Source of the DNA: Nonomuraea spiralis
Lineage (GTDB): Bacteria; Actinomycetota; Actinomycetes; Streptosporangiales; Streptosporangiaceae
DNA length: 64,000 bases
Direction of reading: 5' to 3'
Assembly: GCF_014648435.1 (NCBI RefSeq)
Contig: NZ_BMRC01000002.1
Coordinates: 434,001 to 498,000, forward strand
Each line of letters opens with the position of its first letter. The stretch's first letter is position 1. The translations under genes were made by a program, and so were the position numbers. This document shows positions 1 to 9,400 of this stretch, piece by piece. A model generated the notes under the pieces. That model saw nothing but the letters and a program-made list of their open reading frames with translations, was not told where the DNA came from and searched no databases.

Positions 1-137
1 GCGAGGGCCTGACCGCCCGCATCCCGGGAGCCGTGCGGCACGTCGTGCCCGGCATCGGCGGCGCCCTGCTGTGGACGGAGCCCCACCGGATCCTCCGCAC
101 CCTCCTGGACCGCCTCGCGGCCTCACCCCAGCGCTGA
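1..137 (+). CDS. 3' end of an alpha/beta-hydrolase-like protein (partial)
   Basis: Only the last 44 codons are in the window, read from base 3 to the TGA at 135-137. The tail contains ARIPGAVRHVVPGIGGALLW followed by a helix rich in leucine and arginine. This pattern resembles the C-terminal strand and helix of alpha/beta hydrolases, where a late 'IPGA...V.GIGH' segment normally carries the catalytic histidine. Here the usual histidine after GIG is not evident (GIGGAL), so the family call is tentative. The 3' end overlaps the end of the oppositely oriented small gene at 123-395 by 15 bp. Confidence 0.5.
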   Translation, partial: EGLTARIPGAVRHVVPGIGGALLWTEPHRILRTLLDRLAASPQR

Positions 138-395
138 GCCCTGCGCGAAGGTGATCACCATGTACCGGCCGTTGGAGTAGCTGACCACGGGCCGCCCGAG
201 CAGCTCGCCCACCTTGCGGGCCACCCCCTGGAACACCTCCACCAGCTCCGGGCTGTCGGCGCTCACCCTGAACCGCCCGTTCTCGGCGAGCTGCTGGGCG
301 ACCAGGGGGACGAAACCGGCCTCGGCCCGGACTCTCTCCTCGGCGTCGAGCGGGGTGCGCCGGGGGGCGGGGGACGTGCCGAGAGGGTGGGACAT
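123..395 (-). CDS. Small conserved protein, 90 aa, function unknown
   Basis: The open frame extends further upstream, but the internal ATG at 393-395 (MSHPLGTSPAPRR) is preceded by GGAGGAG seven bases upstream, so I chose it. The protein has a disordered basic N terminus and then a compact alpha/beta region of about 60 residues (FVPLVAQQLAENGRFRVS, then GRPVVSYSNGRYMVITFAQG). There is no signal peptide, membrane segment or cysteine. I recognise no family. Its 3' end overlaps that of the upstream hydrolase fragment by 15 bp. It is separated by 75 bp from the LCP gene on the same strand, so the two could be co-transcribed. Confidence 0.72.
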   Translation of the reverse strand: MSHPLGTSPAPRRTPLDAEERVRAEAGFVPLVAQQLAENGRFRVSADSPELVEVFQGVARKVGELLGRPVVSYSNGRYMVITFAQGSALG

Positions 396-470
396 CGCGA
401 ATCTCCTCCAGATTTGCCGGTCACCCCAGGATGCCACCGGCAACCGGACCCCAGGGCCCTTCCCGCGGAC

Positions 471-1910
471 TCAGGCCGCCCCGCACCCCTCGGTGAGCCC
501 CTTCGTCGGCGGCGCGGACGGTTTGGGGGACTTCTTCGGGGACGTGCCCTGCGAGGCGGACGGGGTGGCCGAGGCGGCGACGGCGGACGTCGCGGCGGTC
601 GAGTCGCGGACGGCCTTGGCGGTCAGCTCGCGGATCTTGTCCCAGTCGGGGTAGCCGGTGCGGATCAGCGGCGGCACGAACTGCAGGCTCGTCACCTTCG
701 CGTTCTTGACCGTGAGCGCCAGCGGCACCAGATTCTTCAGCATCGAGCGCGGGATGTCGGTCCTGATCAGCTCCTTGGCCGCCAGCGCGATCCGGTTGAA
801 CCGGGCCAGGACGGTCGCCGGGTCCGCCTGACCCAGCAGCGCGCCGAGCACGCAGCGCTGCCGCCGCATCCGGGTGTAGTCGTCGCTGAACGTGCGCGAG
901 CGGGCGTACCACATCGCGTCGGCGCCCTTGAGCTTCCTGGTGCCGGCCTTGACCAGACCCTCGTTGTACTTGCCGAACACGACGTCCTGCTCGACGGTGA
1001 TCGTGATGCCGCCGATGGCGTCGATGAGACGGGCGAAGCCCCACATGTTGACCAGGGCGTACCAGTCGATGTCCAGGCCGAGGGTGTAGCCGATGGTGTC
1101 CATGAGCACCTTCGGGCCCTGGTGCTGGCGGCCGCCGAAGATCTCCGGGTGCGCGTCGGCGTACTCCCAGACGCTGTTGAGCAGGTCGCTGCGGCCGCCG
1201 CCGGGGTCGGCCGGCAGGCGGAAGCCGCCGGGGAAACGCTGGGCCATCGGCGTGCCGGGGCGGAAGCGCACGTTCTCCAGGTTGCGGGGCAGGCTGACCA
1301 GCACGGTGTTGCCGGACTTCACGTCGATGCTGGCCACGTTCATGCTGTCGGTGCGTACGCCGGTGCGGTTGTCGTCGGCGTCGCCGCCGAGGAGCAGCAG
1401 GTTGACCCGTTCGCGCCCGGCCCACGGGTCCTGCGGCGGCTCCTCGCCCTCCCGCGTGGGGGAGTCGGCGGGGTCGGGCCCGGTGAAGATGCCGCTGAGG
1501 GTCCTCTGGGAGGTCCACACGTAGTTCGCGACCGCCCCGAACGGCACCACCGCCGCGACGGCGAGCAGCCCGGCGAGCGTGCCGGTGACGATCTGCTCGC
1601 GCCGCCGCAGCCGTCCCGGACGCAGCACCATGAACGAGTGCACGATCACCGCGAGCCACACGACCCCGAGGGCGACCGCGCCGACGGTGATCGGGATCAG
1701 CCACGAGTCCTGGGTCAGCGAGCCCAGCAGGTTGTCGGTGGTCAGCGCGACGGCCAGGAGCGCCGCCAGCCCCGCGACGTGGGACGACAGCAAGGTCAGG
1801 CCGGTCTTGCGCCATCCGGCACGCAGATGGGCGGCCCCGGGCGCCAGCGTCGTGAGTGCCAGCCAGCCGAGGACCGCTGCCGCGCCCACCGGTTTCCTAC
1901 CCTGTCGCAC
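471..1910 (-). CDS. LytR-CpsA-Psr (LCP) family cell-wall glycopolymer ligase
   Basis: LCP proteins transfer lipid-linked glycopolymers to peptidoglycan at the outer membrane face. This one has about four hydrophobic helices in the first 140 residues, including GAAAVLGWLALTTLAPGAAH. The extracellular LCP domain follows, with the hallmark segments VNLLLLGGDADDNRTGVRTDSM, VLVSLPRNL, the GGITITVEQ strand and the arginine-rich WYARSRTFSDDYTRMRRQR helix. The conserved arginines and aspartates that hold the lipid pyrophosphate are therefore present. The C terminus is a Ser/Thr/Pro/Lys-rich tail. The GTG at 1910 is preferred because the longer frame (ATG at 1976) adds a segment unlike LCP N termini; no strong ribosome site decides it. 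Confidence 0.9.
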   Translation of the reverse strand: MRQGRKPVGAAAVLGWLALTTLAPGAAHLRAGWRKTGLTLLSSHVAGLAALLAVALTTDNLLGSLTQDSWLIPITVGAVALGVVWLAVIVHSFMVLRPGRLRRREQIVTGTLAGLLAVAAVVPFGAVANYVWTSQRTLSGIFTGPDPADSPTREGEEPPQDPWAGRERVNLLLLGGDADDNRTGVRTDSMNVASIDVKSGNTVLVSLPRNLENVRFRPGTPMAQRFPGGFRLPADPGGGRSDLLNSVWEYADAHPEIFGGRQHQGPKVLMDTIGYTLGLDIDWYALVNMWGFARLIDAIGGITITVEQDVVFGKYNEGLVKAGTRKLKGADAMWYARSRTFSDDYTRMRRQRCVLGALLGQADPATVLARFNRIALAAKELIRTDIPRSMLKNLVPLALTVKNAKVTSLQFVPPLIRTGYPDWDKIRELTAKAVRDSTAATSAVAASATPSASQGTSPKKSPKPSAPPTKGLTEGCGAA

Positions 1911-2018
1911 GCCATCCCCGTTTCCCCGTAGTCCACCGTAACCCGCAGCCACGGACAGCGCGGGCAGCCTACGCATTGGATACGAAATATGTCTTTATCG
2001 GAGGATGAACATCAGTAA

Positions 2019-2033
2019 CCGAATAACATTCGG
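2019..2033. promoter_or_regulatory. Inverted repeat CCGAAT-AAC-ATTCGG before the crotonase gene
   Basis: This is a perfect 6-3-6 inverted repeat ending three bases before the ATG at 2037, in the space between the LCP gene and the crotonase gene. Its position would let a bound repressor block transcription or initiation. No regulator gene is adjacent, so the binding protein is unknown. Confidence 0.4.
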
Positions 2034-2036
2034 GTC

Positions 2037-2897
2037 ATGGCCTTCTCCGAGATCGAGTACCGCGTGGCCGACCGCGTCGCCACCATCACCCTGTCTCGCC
2101 CCGAGCGGCTCAACGCGTTCACGCTGACCATGCGCGCCGAGCTGATCGACGCCTTCGACCTCGCCGACGCCGACGACGACGTGCGCGCGGTGGTGGTCAC
2201 GGGGGCCGGGCGGGCCTTCTGCGCGGGGGCCGACCTGGGCGGCGGCGGTGGCACGTTCGGCCGTCGGGGGGAGGGCGAGCTGGTGGACGGCGCGCCGCGC
2301 GACGGCGGCGGCACGGTCGCGCTCAGGATCGCCGCCTCGCTCAAGCCCGTCATCGCCGCGATCAACGGCCCCGCGGTCGGCGTCGGCGTCACGATGACGC
2401 TGCCCATGGACGTCCGGCTGGCCGCGGAGAGCGCCCGGTTCGGGTTCGTGTTCGCCCGGCGCGGGATCGTCCCCGAGGCCGCGTCGAGCTGGTTCCTGCC
2501 CAGGGTCGTCGGCATCTCCCGGGCCATGGAGTGGGCCGTGACCGGCCGGGTCTTCCCCGCCGCCGAGGCCCTGGAGGGCCGCCTGGTGTCGCGGGTGCTG
2601 CCGGACGAGGAGCTGCTGCCCGCCGCGTACGCGCTGGGCCGCGAGATCGCGGACAACACCTCGGCCGTCTCCGTCGCCGCCGTGCGCAGGCTGATGTGGT
2701 CGGGCCTGTCGGCGGCCTCACCCTGGGAGGCGCACGCGGCCGACTCCCGGCTCATGGCCGAGCTCGGCGGCGCGGCCGACACGGTCGAGGGGGTGAACGC
2801 GTTCCTGGAGAAGCGGCGGGCCGACTTCCCGATGAAGGTGAGCGAGGACCTGCCGCCCGGCGTCCCATCATGGCCAGACAATCCATATGGTGTCTGA
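2037..2897 (+). CDS. Enoyl-CoA hydratase/isomerase (crotonase) family protein
   Basis: This 286-aa crotonase-fold enzyme acts on acyl-CoA thioesters in the cytoplasm. It has the oxyanion-hole segment GRAFCAGADLGG near residue 63, the helix segment INGPAVGVGVTMTLPMDVRLAAESARFGFVFARRG split over residues 110-145, and GIVPEAASSWFLPR with the glutamate at the usual catalytic position. Length is normal for the family. The physiological substrate cannot be read from sequence. The stop codon overlaps the start of the next gene, an alpha/beta hydrolase, so the two are probably translated together. There is no clear Shine-Dalgarno site before the ATG; the leader is occupied by an inverted repeat. Confidence 0.93.
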   Translation: MAFSEIEYRVADRVATITLSRPERLNAFTLTMRAELIDAFDLADADDDVRAVVVTGAGRAFCAGADLGGGGGTFGRRGEGELVDGAPRDGGGTVALRIAASLKPVIAAINGPAVGVGVTMTLPMDVRLAAESARFGFVFARRGIVPEAASSWFLPRVVGISRAMEWAVTGRVFPAAEALEGRLVSRVLPDEELLPAAYALGREIADNTSAVSVAAVRRLMWSGLSAASPWEAHAADSRLMAELGGAADTVEGVNAFLEKRRADFPMKVSEDLPPGVPSWPDNPYGV

Positions 2898-3816
2898 TAT
2901 GTACGACATCACCGTTCTGCCTATGCCGCCCGACTTCGAGGGCGAGGTCGTCGCGACCCTGATCTCCAGGAGGACCGGTTCGCGCAGGGCGGTGCTCTAC
3001 GTCCACGGATTCACCGACTACTTCTTCCAGGACCACCTGGCCGACTACTACGTCCAGCGCGGCATCGACTTCTACGCCCTCGACCTGCGCAAGTACGGCC
3101 GCTCGCTGCTCCCGCACCAGACCAGGGGCCTGATCAGGAGCATCACCGACTACTTCCCCGAGATCGACGAGGCCGTCCGCCTCATCAGGCGCGACCACGA
3201 CGAGCTGACCGTCAACGCCCACTCCACCGGCGGCCTGATCACCGCGCTGTGGGCCGACCGCGTCCGCGGCCGGGGCCTGATGCAGGGGCTCGTGCTCAAC
3301 AGCCCGTTCCTCGACCTGAACGTGCCCGCGCCGCTCCGCCTGGCCGCCGACCTGCTCAGGACCCCGCTGTCCTACTCCCGCCGCGCGCTGCCCCTGGGCA
3401 TCAGCACCGCCTACGGCCAGAGCCTGCACCGCACCGAGCAGGGCGAATGGGACTACGACCTGACGCTCAAGCCGCTGGTCGGGTTCTCCGTGCACGCGAT
3501 GTGGCTGGCCGCCGTCCGCCGCGCCCAGCGCCGGCTGCACCGGGGGCTCGCGGTGGACGTGCCGGTCCTCGTCCTCGCCTCCTCCACGGGCCTGCGGGTA
3601 CGCGACTTCGTGCCCGAGGCGCGCTCGGCCGACATCGTGCTCGACCCCGAGCACATCGCCCGCTGGTCCACCGCGATCGGCCCCCACGTCACCTGCGTAC
3701 GCATCCAGGACGGCGTGCACGACCTGGTGTTGTCCGCCGAGCCCGCGCGCAAGCAGGTCTTCGCCGAGCTCGACCGCTGGATGAACGCCTACCAGGGGAA
3801 CGCGAACAGGCCGTAG
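2887..3816 (+). CDS. Alpha/beta hydrolase (lysophospholipase/monoacylglycerol lipase-like)
   Basis: This 309-aa hydrolase has the oxyanion segment LYVHGFTDYFFQDHLADYY, a YALDLRKYGRS strand typical of the monoacylglycerol lipase group, and the nucleophile elbow AHSTGG (G-x-S-x-G variant, with H-S-T-G-G) near residue 108. A late DGVHD carries the candidate catalytic histidine. There is no signal peptide, so it is likely cytosolic. The start is uncertain: ATG 2887, GTG 2890 and ATG 2899 are all in frame, the first overlapping the crotonase gene by 11 bp. The 3' end overlaps the convergent membrane hydrolase gene by 28 bp. Coupling with the crotonase suggests a lipid or acyl-thioester role, but this is inference. 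Confidence 0.88.
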   Translation: MVSDMYDITVLPMPPDFEGEVVATLISRRTGSRRAVLYVHGFTDYFFQDHLADYYVQRGIDFYALDLRKYGRSLLPHQTRGLIRSITDYFPEIDEAVRLIRRDHDELTVNAHSTGGLITALWADRVRGRGLMQGLVLNSPFLDLNVPAPLRLAADLLRTPLSYSRRALPLGISTAYGQSLHRTEQGEWDYDLTLKPLVGFSVHAMWLAAVRRAQRRLHRGLAVDVPVLVLASSTGLRVRDFVPEARSADIVLDPEHIARWSTAIGPHVTCVRIQDGVHDLVLSAEPARKQVFAELDRWMNAYQGNANRP

Positions 3817-5282
3817 TAGGCCGCCGCCACCAGGAGCAGCCCGGTGCCGCCGAGCACGCCGCCGATCGCGACGTACTGCCACCGGGTGGGCCGCATGCCC
3901 TCGCGCAGCGCCGACACGTACGCGGCCACCGCCGTGACCTCCTGGATCAGCATGAGCACGGCCAGCGCGCGGACCACCAGCCAGCCCGCCAGCACGGCCG
4001 GCCAGGCGCCCGCCTGGTTCACCGAGAACAACACCAGCAGCGTGATGAACGCCACGACCGAGGCCAGCAGGCCGAGACCCGCCCACGCCATCCTGCGCAG
4101 CCTGCGCCTGATCGGCGGCCACAGCCGGGCGTTGGTCTCGACGGGCGGCCGGCCGTGGCCGCGCAGCCGTACGACCATGGCCGCGACCGGGCCGGCCACG
4201 TACCCGACGGCGGCCAGGCAGATGGTCAGCCCGAGCATCGTGCCGCCCGCGTACCAGGGGGCCGCCGGCACGTCGCTGGCCTCGAACCGCTGGACCGGCG
4301 TGCTGCCCGCCAGATGCGCCGACGGCGTCGCGGTGGCGGGCAGGCCGCTGATCCAGTTGGCCAGGGTCTCCAGGTAGCCGCTGGTGAACGGGCCGCCGTT
4401 GACCCGCATCGCGTGGTCGCCCTTGTCCATGAAGCGGATCGTGTACCGGTCGTTGCCCGCCTCGGTGAGCGCGGTGACCAGCGCCTTGGTGGACTCGACG
4501 AAGGGGATCGAGGGGTCGGTGGTGCCGTAGAACGCCAGGACCGGCTGCTTGATCCGGCGTAAGGCGGGCATCGCGTCGTAACGCAGGAAGGTGAAGCCGA
4601 CGCCGCCCATCGCCCTGGTCAGCAGGTCACGGGCGCCGATGGGGGCGTGCAGCCTGAGCAACTGCTCGTTCAGGGCCCAGGCGACCTGCCGGAGCGGCGA
4701 GACGTTCGGCGAGGAGACCAGCACCGTGAAGCCCACCGCCGCGCTCTTGGCCGCCGCGATCGGCACCACCCAGCCGCCCTCGCTGACCCCCCACAGCCCG
4801 ACGCGCGAGGCGTCGACCTCCGGACGGCGGCGCAGGTACTCCACCATGCGCAGGGCGTCGTCGGCGAGCAGCCCGAAGTCGCGTTCGCGGAAGTCGTAGC
4901 CGACCGTCCGCTTGTCGAACGCGATCGTCGCCACGCCCGCCCTGGCCAGGAACTCCGCCTGCGGCGTGAACTCCGTCCGCGAGCCGTTGCCCGACCCCGA
5001 CACGAACACCATCGCCGGGTGCGGCCCGGGCGTGAGCGGCACGCGTAAGGTGCCCTCCAGCCGCTGCCCCTCGGCCGGCAACGAGATCTCCTCCTGCCGT
5101 ACGGGGGCGGCGGCCACCACCGGGCGCAGCTCGCCGGCCGGTTGCGCGGGAAGGGCCTCGAACGCCGGATCCGCCTTCAGCGGCGGCGGGTCGAACGCGG
5201 GCGGCAACACGTAACCGACCGACGCGAGAGCCACCAGCACCAGGCCGGCGGCGACGCTCAAGGTGCCACGGCCAGTGCGCAT
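3789..5282 (-). CDS. Membrane-anchored alpha/beta hydrolase with C-terminal transmembrane domain
   Basis: This 497-aa protein begins with a signal anchor (GTLSVAAGLVLVALASVGYV). A dipeptidyl-peptidase/acyl-hydrolase-type domain follows: MVFVSGSGNGSRTEF with the oxyanion region, FDKRTVGYDF, nucleophile elbow GVSEGGW near residue 180, and acid and base in YGTTDPSIPF and KGDHAM. After residue 330 come four hydrophobic helices, including GLTICLAAVGYVAGPVAAMV and GLLASVVAFITLLVLFSV. The fusion of a hydrolase to a four-helix membrane domain resembles 'alpha/beta hydrolase family' exported proteins of actinomycetes. ATG 5282 has GGGGAGG just upstream and is preferred over ATG 5294. The gene is convergent with, and overlaps, the preceding hydrolase gene. 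Confidence 0.88.
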   Translation of the reverse strand: MRTGRGTLSVAAGLVLVALASVGYVLPPAFDPPPLKADPAFEALPAQPAGELRPVVAAAPVRQEEISLPAEGQRLEGTLRVPLTPGPHPAMVFVSGSGNGSRTEFTPQAEFLARAGVATIAFDKRTVGYDFRERDFGLLADDALRMVEYLRRRPEVDASRVGLWGVSEGGWVVPIAAAKSAAVGFTVLVSSPNVSPLRQVAWALNEQLLRLHAPIGARDLLTRAMGGVGFTFLRYDAMPALRRIKQPVLAFYGTTDPSIPFVESTKALVTALTEAGNDRYTIRFMDKGDHAMRVNGGPFTSGYLETLANWISGLPATATPSAHLAGSTPVQRFEASDVPAAPWYAGGTMLGLTICLAAVGYVAGPVAAMVVRLRGHGRPPVETNARLWPPIRRRLRRMAWAGLGLLASVVAFITLLVLFSVNQAGAWPAVLAGWLVVRALAVLMLIQEVTAVAAYVSALREGMRPTRWQYVAIGGVLGGTGLLLVAAAYYGLFAFPW

Positions 5283-5358
5283 CGGCCTCCCCATGTGCGT
5301 TGGTTTGCCCGCCGATCAGTCAGCCTACTCCCGGCTTCTGTGACAGCAGAGACCGCAT

Positions 5359-5381
5359 TTGTCGGTGGGAGATGTTAGCTT
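5359..5381 (+). promoter_or_regulatory. PafBC/RecA-NDp-type DNA-damage promoter of sbcDC
   Basis: TTGTCGGTG at 5359-5367, eight bases, then TAGCTT at 5376-5381 match every fixed position of the TTGTCRGTG-N8-TAnnnT consensus known for LexA-independent, PafBC-dependent DNA-damage promoters in mycobacteria. The sbcD ATG lies nine bases after the -10 element, so the transcript would be leaderless. There is no Shine-Dalgarno sequence before that ATG, which agrees. Confidence 0.75.
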
Positions 5382-5389
5382 CCTGCGAC

Positions 5390-6499
5390 ATGCGGATCCT
5401 GCACACCTCCGACTGGCACCTCGGGCGCTCCTTCCATCGGGAGAGCCTGCTCGGGGCGCAGGCCGCGTTCGTCGACCACCTGGTCGAGACCGTGCGCGCC
5501 GAGCGCGTCGACGTCGTGGCCGTCTCCGGCGACGTCTACGACCGTGCCCTGCCGCCGGTCGACGCGGTGGCCCTGCTCTCCGACGCGCTCGCCCGCCTGC
5601 GCGCCGCCGGGGCGCGGGTGGTGCTGATCAGCGGCAACCACGACTCGGCGCTGCGGCTGGGGTTCGGCTCGGCGCTGTTCGACTCCTCGGGGGTGCACGT
5701 CCGCACCGAGCCCGACCAGTCGTGGCAGCCGGTGCTGATCGACGACGTCGCCTTCTACGGCATCCCCTACCTGGAGCCGGAGCTGGTCCGCACCCCCTGG
5801 CAGCTCCCCGACCGCGGCCACACCGCCGCGATCTCCCACGCGATGGACCGCGTACGCGCCGACGCCGCGCGCCACCGGGCCGCCGTCGTGCTGGCCCACT
5901 GCTTCGTGACCGGCGGCCAGGCCAGCGACAGCGAGCGCGACATCAGCGTGGGCGGGGTGTCCCACGTGCCGCTGCCGGCCTTCGACGGCGTCGACTACGT
6001 CGCGCTCGGCCACCTCCATGGGCGGCAGCGCATGTCCGAGACCGTGCGCTACTCCGGCTCCCCCCTCGCCTACTCCTTCTCCGAGACCGGCCACGTCAAG
6101 GGCTGCTGGCTGGTCACCCTCGGCTCGGGCGCGGAGTTCGTGCCCGCGCCCGTGCCCCGGCCGGTCGGGCGGCTGCGCGGCGACCTCGACGACCTGCTGA
6201 CCCTCTCCGGTTTCGCCTCCTACGAGGACCATTGGCTGCAGATCACCCTGACCGACGCCGTCCGTCCCAAGCAGGCGATGGACCGGCTGCGCGCCCGTTT
6301 CCCCCACGCCCTCGCCCTCGCCTTCGAGCCGGTGGGCGCCGCGCCCGCCGCCCAGCCCGTCAGGCTCAGCGGGCGGCCCGAGGCGGAGGTCGCCCTCGAC
6401 TTCGTCCGCGAGGTGCGCGGCGAGCCTGCCGCGCCCGAGGAGGAAGACCTGCTAAGACAGGCGATCGAGGCGTCCAGGGTGAAGGAGACGATGGCGTAG
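5390..6499 (+). CDS. sbcD: Exonuclease SbcCD subunit D (SbcD)
   Basis: SbcD is the Mre11-type nuclease of the SbcCD complex that trims blocked or hairpin DNA ends. The 369-aa protein opens with MRILHTSDWHLGRSF (D-x-H) and continues with SGDVYDRALPP (GDxxD), LISGNHDSALR (GNHD), VVLAHCFV and ALGHLHGRQ (GHxH), which together supply the two-metal site. I start at ATG 5390 because the family begins MRxLHTSDWHLG; the frame is open 30 codons further upstream but that part is not SbcD-like. It forms an operon with sbcC, whose ATG follows the TAG directly. The exact damage-type promoter upstream suggests induction by DNA damage. Confidence 0.97.
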   Translation: MRILHTSDWHLGRSFHRESLLGAQAAFVDHLVETVRAERVDVVAVSGDVYDRALPPVDAVALLSDALARLRAAGARVVLISGNHDSALRLGFGSALFDSSGVHVRTEPDQSWQPVLIDDVAFYGIPYLEPELVRTPWQLPDRGHTAAISHAMDRVRADAARHRAAVVLAHCFVTGGQASDSERDISVGGVSHVPLPAFDGVDYVALGHLHGRQRMSETVRYSGSPLAYSFSETGHVKGCWLVTLGSGAEFVPAPVPRPVGRLRGDLDDLLTLSGFASYEDHWLQITLTDAVRPKQAMDRLRARFPHALALAFEPVGAAPAAQPVRLSGRPEAEVALDFVREVRGEPAAPEEEDLLRQAIEASRVKETMA

Positions 6500-9400
6500 A
6501 TGCGGCCCCACCGGCTCTCGCTCACGGCCTTCGGGTCCTTCCCCGGCACGGAGACGGTCGACTTCGACGCCCTCACCGAGGCGGGCCTGTTCCTCATCCA
6601 CGGGCCCACCGGGGCGGGCAAGACCACGATCCTCGACGCGCTCTGCTTCGCCCTCTACGGCGTCGTGCCCGGCCAGCGCAACAGCGCCCGCAGCCTGCGC
6701 TGCGACCACGCGCCCGCCGGCACCGGGCCGTCGGTGACGCTGGAGGTCACGATCCGGGGGCGGTTACTACGTGTCCGGCGGTCGCCGTCCTGGCAGCGTC
6801 CCAAGCTGCGCGGCGCCGGGTTCACCGAGGAGAAGGCCAAGGTCGTCGTAGAGGAGCGCCGGGGAGCCGCCTGGCAGGGGCTGACCACCCGGCTCGACGA
6901 GGCCGGCGACCTGGTGGGCGGGCTGCTGGGGATGAACGCCGAGCAGTTCTGCCAGGTGGTGATGTTGCCGCAGGGGGACTTCGCGAAGTTCCTGCGCGCC
7001 GACGGCGACGACCGCGCCCGGTTGCTGGAGCGGCTGTTCACCGTCAAGGTGTTCACGCAGGCCGAGTCGTGGCTGGCCGAGCGGCGGCGGGTGACCGGGC
7101 GGGCGGAGCAGGAGCTCGGGCGGGAGGTGGCCTTCGCCGTCGAACGCCTTCAGGAGGCCGCCGGCCCCACCCTCACCCCGCCCCCCGACTCCCTCTCCGA
7201 CGTGCCCGCGACCCCGGGCGCCGACGGCGGGCAGCCGTCGGCCGAGGACGACCCGCTGGGCCGGGCCGGAGCGCTGCTGGCCGCGGCGCGGGCCGCCGTC
7301 GACCGGTGCGGGGAGCGCCACGCCGCCGCGGGCGAGACCCTGCACTTGGCGCGGTCCCGGTTCGAGCGGGCCGCCGCCCTCGCCGAGCGTCAGCGCCGCC
7401 ACGCCGAGGCGCTCACCCTGCGCCGCACCCTCGACGAACGCGCCGACGAACGCGCCGACCTCCAGGCCCTCATCGACGACGCCACCCGCGCCGACCGCGT
7501 GCTCCCGCTGATCACGGCCGCCCGGCAACGCGCGGAGGCCGCCGACAAGGCCCGCGCGATGGCCGCCGACGCCCTGGCCCGCGCCCGCCCCCTGCTCGCC
7601 GCCGCTCCCGGCGCCGGTCAGCCGTCGTCCGGGGGCCTGGCGTCGGTGACGGAGCTGGAGAGGCTGGAGCGCGAGCGGCGGGCCGAGCTCGCGCGGCTGT
7701 CCGAGCTGCTCACCGAGGAGGCCCGGCTGTCGGTCGTCCGGCGCGACCTGTTGCGGGTGGAGCAGGAGCTGGCCGACCTGATCGGCGCCGACGAGGCAGT
7801 CGCCGCCCGGCTCGGCCTCCTGCCGGGCCTGATCGAGCAGGCCGAGGGCAGGCTCGCCGACGCGCGGGTGGCCGCGGCGCGCATCCCGGCGGCCCAGGCC
7901 GTACGCGACGCCGCCGCCGATCTCATCGACATCGACCGGGAGCTCGCCGTCCTGGCCGGGGAGCTCGACGTGCTCGCCCAGCGTGAGGCGCAGGTGGCCG
8001 CCGCCGAGGCCGAGCTCCCGGCCCGGCTGGCCGAGGCGGGCGCGGCCCTGGCCGGCGTACGCGCCGAGACGGCGGCCGTGCCCGCCGCCGCGGCCCACCT
8101 CGACGCCGCCCGCTCCGCGCTGGAGGCGGCCCACCGCCGCGACGCCCTCGCCGCGGAGCTGGAGTCGGCCGCCGCCGCCCACCAGGCCCTGGTCGACCGC
8201 GCCCAGGAGACCCGCGAACGCTGGCTCGACCTGCGCCAGGCCAGGATCGACGGCATGGCCGCGGAGCTGGCCCGCGACCTGGCCGACGGGCGGCCGTGCG
8301 CGGTCTGCGGCTCCGAACACCACCCCATGCCCGCCTCCCCGGCACCCAGCGCCCCTTCCCCCGACGACGAGCACGCCGCCGAGAGCGCCCACGAATCGGC
8401 CGCCGCCGACCGCGAGGCGGCCGAACGCGCCCTGGCCTCGATCGAGTCCCGGCTCGCCGACGCCTCGGCGGCCACCGAGGGGCTCGACGCCGGCACCGCC
8501 GCCGACCGCGTGCTGGCCGCAGAGGGGGAGCTCGCCCGCCTGCGGTCGGTCGCCGACCGCGAGCCCGGCCTCGCCGACGCCCTCGACCGTCTCGAAGGCG
8601 AACGCGACCACGTCCGGGACCAGGCCAGGGAGCTGGCCGAGACGCTGGCCGCCCACCACGCCCACAGCAGCCGCCTCACCGCCGAACGCGCCCGCCTCCA
8701 CACCCGCCTCGCCCAGACCCTCACCCCGTCAGAAGCCGGGGCGGAGGCCGGAGACGGGCTGGACGGCGCCGTGGTGCTGGCCGGGGCCGAAGCTGAGCTG
8801 CGCCGCCTGGCCGGGGCCGCCGCGCGGGAGCCGGTGCTCGCCGCCGAGCTGGCCGCGCTCGCCCGCGAACGCGCCGACCTGGAGGAACGCGGCCGGCGCG
8901 GAGCCGCCCGCCTGGCGGCCGGCCGCACCAGGCACGAGGAGCTGAGCGGCGACGCCGGGCGGCTGAGCGCGCGGCTCGACGCGGCCAGGGGCGGCGACCC
9001 GACCCTGACCGCCCGCCTGTCCAGGCTCAACGACGAGGCCGAGCTGCTGCGGGAGGCGCTGGAGGCCACCCGGGCGGCGGTCGCGGCGGCCGTCGAGCTC
9101 GACGCCGCCGTCAGGGAGGCCGGGCGGGCGGCGGGCGAGGCGGGGTTCGCCGACGCGCGGGAGGCCGAGGAGGCCTACCGGAGCCCGGCCGAACGGGAGG
9201 GCAAGGCGGAGCTGCTGCGCCGGCTGGACGACCAGCACGCCGCCGTCACCGGCCTGCTCGCCGACCCCGAGCTGGTCGCCGCGGCCGCCGAGCCCGCGCC
9301 CGACCTGGCGGCGGCCGAGGCGGAGCGGGACAGCGCGGAGGAGACGCACACGCGGCTGGCCAGCGAGCGCGACCGGGCCGTGGCCAGGGCCGGACGCCTG

